NCBI RefSeq assembly: GCF_010093535.1 | Contig: NW_022985195.1 | Span: 422,611 to 486,610 of the forward strand | DNA from: Lindgomyces ingoldianus | Taxonomy: Eukaryota; Ascomycota; Dothideomycetes; Pleosporales; Lindgomycetaceae | Length of the DNA stretch: 64,000 nucleotides | Direction: 5' to 3' | In this document: piece by piece, positions 29,105 to 38,714 of the stretch | How the letters are laid out: every line of letters starts with the position of its first letter | Numbering within the stretch: the first letter of the stretch is position 1 | Translations under genes and position numbers: made by a program | Notes under the pieces: model-generated | The model's input: only the letters and a program-made list of their open reading frames with translations | What the model was told of the DNA's origin: nothing | Databases searched by the model: none

Positions 29105-31290
29105 TCATCGTCGTACTCGACCAACCGGTGCACTGATGTCTCGCCTCTCTGTAACTCCCTCCATCATCTGCTTCCTCGGCGTCCCGTGACCAGCGGCCAT
29201 GCTCCTAGCTCTACCTCGTCGCTGGCGGATCTGCTCTAACGCTGCCTCTCTGTCAAATGGAAGCGTGTTCAAGGATAGATCGGCTAATGGTTGGGATGAG
29301 GTGTGCATGCGCGTATGAGCGATGGTGGACGGAGTCAGGGGTTGGTCAGCCTCTTTTCTTGCTGGGGTAAACGGGGAGAAGTGAAGCGGGATGGTAGTCG
29401 TAGTTGTGATAGTGCGCGTTAGATATTGTCCGGGTGTTGCTGGACCCGAAGGACCATGTAGTGGAGTCAGTGGCTCAGAGTTCTCTTCTAATTCGTCCTC
29501 GACAGCATCTTCGTGGATCACAATGCTGCTCAGAACGGGCCTCTTCAAAGATTCCTGTCTTGAGAGGGGTCGGAACGGCGGCGGACAGGCAGTCTCTGTG
29601 CGAATGACTGTGCTGTTCGCTTCTGGGGTCCATGGTGAGGATTCGACAGCTGTTTCAACGACCAAGGACAAGTCTAAATTAGGAAGGGCACCGGGAGTGG
29701 ATGTACCAGCCGACACTGATGCCTTTGCCGGCGACGGAACCGCTTTGAATGTGCCAGTCGTTGGAGAGAATGCCATCGATGGCTCTTCAGTGGCACTCAC
29801 CGGAGGCTTCGGGAATCCTGTACTATCGAAAGCATGATCAAGGGACTCGGATGGCTGTTCAAGGGAAGCGAACGGATTGTCGTCGTTTACTGGCTCTTGC
29901 TTGATTACCACATTTTCAAACTCGTCATCGTTATGGCTGTCAACGGACACTTGTTTGATGGGCACGCCTCTAATTGAGTCATCTCCATGGCTGCTTTGAG
30001 GTGGAGTTACGATAGGAACGGAAGCCTTAATGCGCTCCATTTCGGTGGCGTAACTGTCATCGTGAATAAATGTGGATCCCTTCAAGTCTGCAATCCGACA
30101 AGAGCAGCATTGGAATTGGCACTCCATCTTCATGAAGTCAATCTGCTCTTCTGCACGCTCGCGGAGTCGCTTCTCTGAGATAATTTGCTGCTGGAGAAAC
30201 TTAAGTTCGACCGCTGCCTTTCTCGGCGCAACGTTCTCCTTGTCTTCATCGTCGCGATTTGCGCGAAGTTTCCGCGGGGAGCGAATGGGCGATCCGAACT
30301 CGTCGTGTTCCTCCGAGGTTGCTGCAGGTAGAGGGATTTGGCCTTCAGCAGCAATGCGTAAGACTTCCTCCTCCTTCAAGTTCGTCTTCAGGGCATCGCG
30401 CTCTCCTTCAATGAGGTTAAGCTTGTCCTTCAATGTCTGAATCTCTTGACTCAAGCGAGCCTCGATACTTTCCAAGTCGACTTGAAGTCCATAGACCTGG
30501 TTCTTGTACTGATCTGCCTCGGCAGTGTGGTGCTTCACGTCGGATTCGGCGATGCGAAGATTTCTTTTCAAGCCTCTGATCTCCTCTTCCAATCGAGGGA
30601 ACATGTTGCTCGTCCGTATCTTGTCCTTTTCCATTTCGAAGACCTTCTTTTTGTAGCTTCTCACAATGAGTTTGAGATCACGGTATTCAGGCTCGATCTC
30701 ACTCTATCAAGGCTCGTCAGTATCCTTGCAGCATTAAACAGGGCAGTCAATCCACCTACCAATCTGCTCTCAGCCGCCTTCACCTTATCAGACTGTGATT
30801 TACATGCCTGTTCCCACTTTGCGATTGCCTCGCGATTATTTTGCCGCATTTTGTCCCACTGCTCCCTCGTAAAACTCTCCTCCTTCAACGCCTCCTTTGT
30901 CTTCCTCAACTCACTCTTCAACTCCTCACACCGAAGTTCATACCTCGCAAGCGCCTGTCTATGCTTCGTCTCTATGTCCTTAACCTCACTCTTGTGCTTC
31001 TCTTTCTGCTTCTCCAGCGCCCGCATGTACCTCGCCTGTGCTTCCTTGAAGTCCTTAACTTCTAGATTCTCAAACATGGCGGCAAGCCCATGGACCGAAA
31101 GATCCGAGTCGTTTCTGCGATGCGCTATCTGCCTCAATGGCGACGTGCGCAGGTCCGGTAGAGACGGCGACTCGATTGCAGGCCCGTTGTAGGGCGGCTT
31201 CGTGCCTGCGACGCGCTCCGGGCTGACAGGGAACATGGGCATGCCGGGCGACATTGGGAATTTGAATTTGGAAGGGGAGGGCGGATCCAT
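29105..31290 (-). CDS. Coiled-coil protein with cysteine cluster, possibly spindle-pole-associated
   Basis: Exons 30760-31290 and 29105-30703 give 709 residues. The 56-bp intron (GTAGGT...GATAG) joins A-E-S-R-L to S-E-I-E-P-E-Y-R-D-L. Another in-frame ATG at 31443 would add 51 proline-rich residues; I prefer 31290 because M-D-P-P-S-P-S-K-F-K starts a typical phospho-site-rich N-terminus and the sequence before it is AT-rich. A long coiled coil covers about residues 85-270, with a second helical part to about 360. A compact C-Q-F-Q-C-C-S-C motif follows near residue 385. The rest is acidic and Ser/Pro-rich, with an R-R-G-R-A-R-S end. The layout recalls fungal spindle pole body (Cut12-type) proteins, but I do not recognise the family firmly. 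Confidence 0.7.
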
Positions 31291-32713
31291 TGGAACCGGG
31301 CAGTCTTTGAGTTTCGCCAACTTGGCGGTATTGAGAGGGGGAATTATATATGTATATAATAATTGGTTTTGGGGTGGATTCGTTGGGGAAGTGGGATGCA
31401 GAGGTTGCTGTGGTGGAGGAAGCCGCGTGGTACGAGCTTCCATGTAAACAACGCTAAATTATTAACACCTGCTCTAGCAACCAGTGCACGGTCCACATAA
31501 ACCACCTCCGGCGACATCTTCTCCTCAACTCTGGAAGGCAGATGGATATAGCACAGATAAATGCATATTGTTAATCGTCCTACATTTCCAGAAAAAAAAC
31601 TCCTGAAAATCTCCTTTAATCCTATACGGAGTTGCGCACTATCATGGACATCTCGATAACTTCCCAATATGGATTCCACACCTTCCCTCCTCCCTCTCCC
31701 ACCGGCCGCAACGTCTCCTTCAAGTACTCCAAACTCCCTTTCCTAACCGGCTTCCACACGTCCATATAGCGCAACAACTCCCTCGACATCTAACTATCCC
31801 ATTGCGTGAAAATTCTGACGTGTCACCACAATCATCTTACTCCCCTCTCAGCTAATTGGCGAATCGTGAACCATATATTGACGTAACTGATCCTTAGAGT
31901 CAGAGGAGTCGAACCGAGAGTAAGATTAATATGCAATGGAGAACTTGAAACCGAGTTCTAGCTTGCGTGCCGTTGGGTTATTCTTAACGTTGATCTGGGC
32001 GAAAGGCTCACCCGAAAGGATCTCTCCATTCAAAGAGGCCGTTCCGGACTCTATCAAAAACTACTTTCCTAAATCCGGCCTTTAGTGCCGCAATAACTGC
32101 AGCTCTTGAGTTGATAAAATTCGAGATGAAGAGGAGCAGGCGGTCCTAGAACGTCACGGAGAATTACCGGTCACTGGACCTCCGGGTGCGTTCTTTATGG
32201 AATATCACTCTGTAGTCTTACTACAGCTTCAATCTCAGCCATTTGTTGCCCTGAAGTCCTTGTATAAGTCGACGAGGTCTTTAAGCCCGGCTCCCAACCG
32301 GCTCTTGTTAACCATATCTTGAAGTGGGCGAAAATTTGTGTTATATTCTTTAAGAGACAGACCTCTAGATTAGAAGCATGTTAGCAATTACGCTAGCAAC
32401 TGTCTTGATTATGTGGACGTGTGGTCACCATCTGTAAGCCTTTTCAGATAACTGGAACTGCATCGCGATGAGAGGTCAGTGCTGACGTGCTTAATAGGTC
32501 TTATCGCTTAGACTTCTTTCGTTAGGGCTTGACTCGAACGCCTTGTTTTCCTTTTTTTCTATTTCCTTGTAGATAAAGGATTCACTGAGCTAGGCTTCGA
32601 TGATTTGCACTCTGCTACTAGTGGCGTTGCATTTGGCTTTGACCGACATGATAGTCTCCTTGCACGGAAAATTTAGCCATTCGGGGTTACTTTGCTCCAA
32701 CTTTGAGCCTGGT
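31291..32713. other. Gene-poor stretch
   Basis: The first part holds the promoter of the coiled-coil gene. Further on only short ORFs without motifs are seen. An isolated B-box-like GGTTCGACTCC (minus strand, about 31901) has no matching tRNA stems. Confidence 0.4.
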
Positions 32714-33080
32714 TTACACTTGAACTATAAGTAAGAGCATCTCAGTTGCCCCAACATGGGTCTCAGGGTCTACGCTGAACGCTTGCACATCTTCTTGCAT
32801 ATCACCGACTCGGTCTTCTCTAAATGGGCGATCAAATCTGCTTTTCGTTACATACTATCCTCCAAGTACCTTAAATTTTGCCACTTTGGCCAAGAGGTTG
32901 GTAACACACTCTTGGAGGGCGTCAACTGCCACCTTCACAGCTTGTTGACGGACAGGAGAGTCTAATTCTCTAATTGGAATGTATCTGAGGACCTGATTAA
33001 GAGAAGCAGGTAATTTGGGCAGTTTGGCGAGATCTGGGAGAGCCCTACACGTGTTAGAGACCGAATCGGCTACTTTTTAA
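32714..33080 (-). pseudogene. Relic resembling the N-terminal region of fungal NLR/STAND proteins
   Basis: One minus-strand frame reads V-A-D-S-V-S-N-T-C-R-A-L-P-D-L-A-K-L-P, then R-Y-I-P-I-R-E-L-D-S-P-V-R-Q-Q-A-V. A stop (TAG) intervenes near 32867, after which the same frame continues R-F-D-R-P-F-R-E-D-R-V-G-D-M-Q-E-D-V-Q-A-F to a stop at 32714-32716. The sequence (helical, Y-I-P-I core, then a predicted helix with V-G-D-M) resembles the effector-linker region that precedes NACHT/NB-ARC domains in fungi. No NACHT domain is present nearby, so this is a fragment at best. Confidence 0.3.
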
Positions 33081-35338
33081 AGAGCTTAATTCCGCCGATG
33101 AAGCTAGAAGCGGAGACACCGAAAGGGAACTGCAAGCCGGGGGGGCTCTACGATGAGCTGCCCAATCAACCTTAGGCTTGGTGTATCATCATAATATATA
33201 AATCACATAGCTCCTCGGACCCTCAGTCCACAATACATCACTTCACACATGCTCTTGCCCCACCAAGCTTACAGAAACGCCGTCGTGTCAATAGAGTGTT
33301 GTCATTCGATCAAGTGGTGTACTCTCCTTTGGTAAAAATGGATTAAGGATAGTTGCTCAAGATACTAACCGGATATGCCATAGTAAGTGGAAGGAGAATC
33401 AAGCTCGGTCGGCTAAGAAGAGACTCAGTGCTCACCGTGTGTTGGGGTCAGCTTTCGGTACAAAGCTGAAGAGTACCTTGCTACGCTAAAAGGTAGCCTC
33501 GGTAACCACATCCTCACTCTACAAAGATGCTTGTAGATGAAGTAAGAGAATGAGGGCACTGGCTGGTATACTCTCGTTAAGATCCTTGTCTTCAAGATGG
33601 ACAGAAAATCAAGGGCACTACCAATCCAACTCCTTGAGTGCTGCCCTTTATCTGACCTGGATGGTTTTGGTGAGATGGGGAATTACCGGAAAGGGTTACG
33701 TCTAGTGAGGTGGCCGGTCCAACTTCAGCCAATACCGTGAATTTGCTGACCATAGACTAACCAGCGTTTCCAACAGTCCGTAGTATTACCAGTAGTTATG
33801 ATGAACTGCCGATCACTTGTGAAGGCCGTAGGTAGTGGTTTTGGACACCGTAGAGTACGTAGGATATTCCAATTGTATATACGTACTACGTCTATACTTT
33901 TGGTGTTCAAGAGGGGTAATCCAGAGCCGCTTTTTAGGCTTAATCTCTAGGTGGTGACTTGCCTCTGTTAACGTCTTGTTTTAATAACCTATTAGTGCAG
34001 TGTAACAGTGGCTCTTAGGGGTAACAAGCAGAGCCTTCCACCTACTATTAAACCTGCTGTACTTCACCATCTTGCCAGTTATTGTGGAGCAATTATCGAC
34101 TCTTTTGTAAAGGGTAGTTCCTAGCATATTGCTATATCTTAAGCGTCTAGCAGCGGCAGCAGCAGCAGCAGCAGCAAAGTTAAGGCGCCTCTTATGCCTT
34201 ATCATTCCGATGCCCCTAAGCAGCTCGCCTAAGCTGTAGCAACTACACCAAGATTGTTAACGCCTTTGTCGCGTAAATCACAAGAACTAACTCTAAGGCG
34301 GCTGCGATTAAGGTACCACAGCTACAGAAGAACTAGCTGCGCAGCACAGTAGTTAACAGCGACCAAAACAGCCTTGCGACTATCATCTCTGGGCTTTCAC
34401 CACCTGCAGCAGATTTGTACGGTCTATGGCCCGTATACGACGTAGAAACTACACTGCGTAGCGTAGAGATCACCTATCCTGCACGTAAAGTACGAAGCTC
34501 CTATTTCAACCGTATTCACTACTAAAGATTACGAGGAGTCTTACAGACTGTTGGGAGCGCTGAGGCTGACGCCTTCGGCATGCGTCGACTGCGGTCGATT
34601 TGAGGAGACGATGAACGCCCCCATGGACATTATACACTACTTATCATGATTATAGCACCCTCGAGTAACTCTGAAAGCGTCACTGTCTGCCTCCTGAGTT
34701 CTTCCAGGATACGGGGACAGATAGCATTGTAGGTGACTTCGTGAACCAAGGAAACCCAGCGACTTTTGGAGAAGAAGCAGTTGGCTAGCTTCGGTTCACC
34801 CTCTGGTAATGAAACTAGTCTTGTTGCCTTTCTCTGTGTTTCTAGGCCGCATTTGCCACTTCTTGAGGAATGAGTCTGTAACCAAGCCAAGCCACTATCT
34901 ACTAGTGCCTGTACCTCCCTTTGTATCATGGCTGCCCTAGAGGCTCCACATACAACACACTTCCGTTTCATCACCACCCAGGCGTACAGTCTCCTGAAGT
35001 AACTAAAGATAAAGTCCTGGTGTTGAGGCTACTCTCCGGCCAACGCTAGCCCAATTTAACTGAAAGTAGGCTTGGCAATTCAGCCACCACGTCATGCATT
35101 AAGTTGGCGCAGTAACCTATAACCCCACATGTTCATTAGTACCATGGCAGAATTGCGCCCTTGTCTCCTTGGTACCCTATAAGGTGCCCATTATGCCCCC
35201 TCCCAAGGCCCACGGTCCCTTCTTTCCCCCTTACTCCATTCCTCCGCCCTCGCCAAGACCCCCAAACTTCGTCCCACGAAGCACAACCTGAATTAGCGTG
35301 TATACTCAACGGTCGGCTCAGAATAAGAAGAACCGGAC
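33081..35338. other. Gene-poor stretch with decayed sequence
   Basis: ORFs are short. Between about 34200 and 34520 one plus-strand frame reads protein-like with scattered stops (for example K-I-V-N-A-F-V-A, then S-G-L-S-P-P-A-A-D-L-Y-G-L), suggesting an old coding relic. A minus-strand ORF at 34630-34977 (115 codons, C-V-V-C-G start) has no recognisable family. Confidence 0.35.
34151..34176. repeat. CAG/CAGCGG trinucleotide microsatellite
   Basis: About eight CAG-type units in a row. No gene reads through it convincingly. Confidence 0.8.
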
Positions 35339-36715
35339 ATGGCTTTACAATTCCTAGCCAACAGCAATGGGTGGCTCAGCTTCAATCACAGCACGCCGAC
35401 TCTCTACATTACAGCTGAGGACGACGAGTTTGACCTAGAAACGTTGCGTGCATGGAAGGAGGAAGGCTTCGACGTGAGGTATCTTCCGATGGGTAAAGGA
35501 GGGAAGACATACGTGAATGCGCTTCACCGTCTGGGCGATGGAATGAGTATTGGGGAGAGATATGCAATCGTAGGTGTGCAGCCCGCTCCTAGACCCGTAG
35601 AAGTCCGCGCCGACTTTGAATTGAAGTGATTAATCACGGGATTCGGGAAATGTGGGGCAACAAGCTAATCCTGTATTTCGTAGCATTTGGAGATGCCGCT
35701 TCAATATGCCTGGAAGTGTTCTCCGAACCCTCAACATCGACCTCCAAACTTTGCTCATTGATCGCATACTATCCGTCATCCATACCTGACCCACGCCAAC
35801 GCTTCAGCGCCTCATTTCGAGTCTTGGTACATCTTGCGGGAGGCTCCACAACCTCTGAGAGCACCATAGGAGTTACACGACGCCCAGAAGTCCTCGGGAT
35901 ACAGGGGAGACGTCGAACGGTGCAGAAGCGTATAACACCGGGGATAGGCGCAGGGGGTTTGCAATCGAAAATTGAATTTCCAGTATACACGTATGAGGGC
36001 GTAGATACCGGGTTCGCAGAACACGACCTCGACGAATACGACCCAGTCGCAGATGCTCTAGCATGGAGTAGAAGTCTCAGCATGGTCAGACGCGGCTTCG
36101 GCGCCGAAGTAGATTTAGAGCGAGTATGGGAAGAGAACGTCGAACGAACGTATCCCCTTCCCGAAGTACATATCGGACGCTGACAAGCTCAAAGAGAAAA
36201 TCCATGGTAAAGACGCATCTAAATTAGTCGATACATTCGTCACCCAGCCAACACCATTTGTAAATTATACTCCCACGATGACTGGTGGCATCGGGGTGGG
36301 AGAACTATCCCGTTTTTATAAAGACTACTTTCTTCCCTCCTCCCCGCCTTCCTTCCACATGCGCTTAGTGTCGCGTACCATCGGGGTAGACCGCATTGTC
36401 GACGAGCTGTATATCCAATTCAAGCATACATTGCAAATACCCTGGATCCTTCCCGGAATACCACCCACGAACCAGAAGGTTGAAATAGTAGTTGTCAGCA
36501 TCGTAGGGATGAGGGGAGGAAAGATATGGCATGAGAGGATATATTGGGATCAAGCAAGTGTATTGTTTCAAGTGGGGTTACTTGATCCGGAGGAGGTCCC
36601 GGAGGAGTATAGGAAGGATGGTTTAGAAATGCTGCCGGTTGCAGGAAGTGAGGCAGCAAGGAAGATTATGGAAATGGAAAGTGAGGAAGGGAATGATATG
36701 ATTGATGATTGGTGA
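35339..36715 (+). CDS. Two-domain protein: alpha/beta-hydrolase (dienelactone-hydrolase-like) plus NTF2/SnoaL-like domain
   Basis: Exon 1 is 35339-35573. An intron of 110 bp (GTGTGC...GTAG) joins Y-A-I-V to A-F-G-D-A-A, giving the nucleophile-elbow region of the N-terminal half. Exon 2 runs from 35684 through H-L-A-G and R-R-P-E-V-L-G-I-Q-G, then Y-T-Y-E-G-V-D-T-G-F-A-E-H-D-L, the usual late part of fungal dienelactone-hydrolase-like proteins. The last part (about 36190-36715) holds N-Y-T-P-T-M-T-G-G-I-G, then F-Y-K-D-Y-F, the start of an NTF2/SnoaL-like domain ending W-D-Q-A-S-V-L. Between about 36140 and 36190 the frame changes, and no canonical intron fits well. Either an intron with a weak GTCGAA donor is used or the gene has a one-base frameshift. 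The reaction is unknown, and the Ser nucleophile is not obvious. Confidence 0.65.
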
Positions 36716-37025
36716 AGAGTTGGTTTAGTGATGGAGTTGAGCGTTTACGTTAGTTCTTTAATGATAATGTATTACTCGAATGAACACCCCAGTGGCGAGT
36801 TCAAAGATGTGTTGTTGACCACCAACATCTGCTAGGAATAGTAACTCCTAGGAACGCTTGATAGGGGCCATAACTCTACATTCTACTAACGATCCACCCA
36901 ATCCCAATAGCAATATTACAAGAGAACCAGAAATCTGATCAAAGTAACAAGCCCAACCCTAGTACATTAAATCTCGAAGCAAAAATTCCAGTGGAGAGCC
37001 ACTCGAATCGAAAGATCCGCCCAAC
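36716..37025. other. Convergent intergenic interval
   Basis: Short 3' flank between convergent genes; nothing else seen. Confidence 0.5.
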
Positions 37026-38714
37026 CTATCTTGTCTTCCTGTCCTCACTCCCTCCCGTCTTCTTCCTATACTCCTCCACCAACCCTTCCAAATTCTTCGC
37101 AACTGCCGGTCTAAAAAAATCACTCACTCCCTTCATCCGATGACTTTCAAGTCCCAGCTGCTTAAGCACTGCATCCGTATATGGCACAATATCATACCAA
37201 AACCAATTTCCAGCTTCTCCTCTCGCAGGATACCTTCGCTTCTGCCATGCCCGAACCGAGGCAACCTCCTCCTCCATATCCGCTTCAGAAGGAAGGTTGA
37301 GAGTGTTGTCGAGAGCGGCTATGGCGAAGAGTGATTGCACTTCGGCGTTGTAGGTGTGGTTTGCGAGGACCATGCGGCCGAGGAAGACGATGCTGCGGTC
37401 ATGGATTGGGAGAATGGATTTGTACAAGCGGAAAGGGGTTTCCGTGAAGGAGCGTTTGTGGCATGGAGGTGGGTTGGAGAGGATGGGGTAGCGTTTGAGG
37501 ATCTCGGCGTCAGCGGAGGTCTCGAGAGTGGCCCATTTTGAGGCTTCCTTGAGGTCTTCGGCGGATTTAGGGGTAGCGAGACCTAGGTAGTAGGCTGTGT
37601 GAGGATCGATATAAAGTGGTGAGTCTTTCCAGCCAGTCGCGAATACGATGGCGTCTGCATCAATAGTTGTCCCATTGGCTAGATGGACATTGTGTATGTC
37701 GATGCATTCAATATCCTGGCGGTAAACTTTGACTTTTTTAGCGATGGTGTCGAAGAAATCTGCTCGCTGGTTCACGCCACTACTATCGTTCTGCCAAAAC
37801 AGTCCAGTGTCTGGTTTGAGATTCATAAAACCATTCTCTTGGCCGTCTTTGCGATCGTATTTTGCCCGGGAGTATAGCTCTCTCTGAAGGTAGCCCCACA
37901 CAAACTTCACACATGCTCTGCCGATTGCTGTCTGCTGGAGAAAGCGAGTCCACCACGACTCGGGCGTGAAGATGGAAGCAGACATTGATGCCATCATTCG
38001 GTGGTGGAAAGCTTCGTTAGAATTCTGGTAGTAGCTAACTGGTGAATCGGCGGGAAAGTAAGCCGCGGGACCGTTTCCACTCTTTCGAATGACCCAATGG
38101 ACTTCTAGGCCGGCTTTGGCATAGGCGTAGGCAACATCTGCAGCGGACTTTGCCCCCCCAACCACGACGCAAGTTTTGCAGGTCCAGATGTCGGACCGTC
38201 CAAAGTCCTTGTGGTGGATCATCTTCCCCTTAAAAGTATTAGCGCCGGGGATTTGGGGGATGTTGGGAATGGAGGTTAGGCCGGAGGCATCAATGACCTT
38301 GGGAGCGATGTATGATTTCCCCGAACTAGTTTGGGCATGCCACACGCCGTTCTCTTTCCACAACCTCTCGACTTTTGTATTCAACACAATCCGATCTGTT
38401 AGGGTCTTCCCGCCATACACATGGCTCTTGAGATAGCCATCCAAGTAGACGGTAAAGTGTCTGGCCTGGAAATACATGTGATGGGTGTCTTTCAACTCGA
38501 CATCCTTCAGCGGCTGATCAGAATACTCCCACATTTCGAGTGGAGACTGCGTCCAGAACGCATCGTACATTCGATTTGCGCTCCATACTCCGCCAGGGCA
38601 AGAATCTGCTTCAAGTATTGCGATGTTGTGGGAAGGGTGAAATTCTAGGTACGTTCTTGCAGCTTGTATTCCGTATACGCCTGCACCAATGATAATCATA
38701 TCGAGGTTGTCCAT
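37026..38714 (-). CDS. Flavin-dependent monooxygenase (FMO/N-hydroxylating type)
   Basis: A single exon of 562 residues. The N-terminus I-I-I-G-A-G-V-Y-G (7-15) is the FAD-binding Rossmann motif. F-K-G-K-M-I-H-H-K-D-F (161-171) matches the FxGxxxHxx[x][FY] fingerprint of class B flavoprotein monooxygenases, and V-V-V-G-G-A-K-S-A (183-191) is the NADPH-binding motif. F-A-T-G-W near residue 355 is the conserved second-half motif. Such enzymes hydroxylate soft nucleophilic N or S atoms, or perform Baeyer-Villiger oxidation, often in secondary metabolism. The F at the fingerprint end suggests the FMO/NMO side. No cluster backbone gene is nearby, so the substrate is unknown. Confidence 0.88.
   Translation of the reverse strand: MDNLDMIIIGAGVYGIQAARTYLEFHPSHNIAILEADSCPGGVWSANRMYDAFWTQSPLEMWEYSDQPLKDVELKDTHHMYFQARHFTVYLDGYLKSHVYGGKTLTDRIVLNTKVERLWKENGVWHAQTSSGKSYIAPKVIDASGLTSIPNIPQIPGANTFKGKMIHHKDFGRSDIWTCKTCVVVGGAKSAADVAYAYAKAGLEVHWVIRKSGNGPAAYFPADSPVSYYQNSNEAFHHRMMASMSASIFTPESWWTRFLQQTAIGRACVKFVWGYLQRELYSRAKYDRKDGQENGFMNLKPDTGLFWQNDSSGVNQRADFFDTIAKKVKVYRQDIECIDIHNVHLANGTTIDADAIVFATGWKDSPLYIDPHTAYYLGLATPKSAEDLKEASKWATLETSADAEILKRYPILSNPPPCHKRSFTETPFRLYKSILPIHDRSIVFLGRMVLANHTYNAEVQSLFAIAALDNTLNLPSEADMEEEVASVRAWQKRRYPARGEAGNWFWYDIVPYTDAVLKQLGLESHRMKGVSDFFRPAVAKNLEGLVEEYRKKTGGSEDRKTR

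Noticed and set aside
31890..31912. B-box-like GGTTCGACTCC on the minus strand
   Set aside because: The flanking bases do not pair as a T-stem and no A-box or acceptor stem is found upstream.
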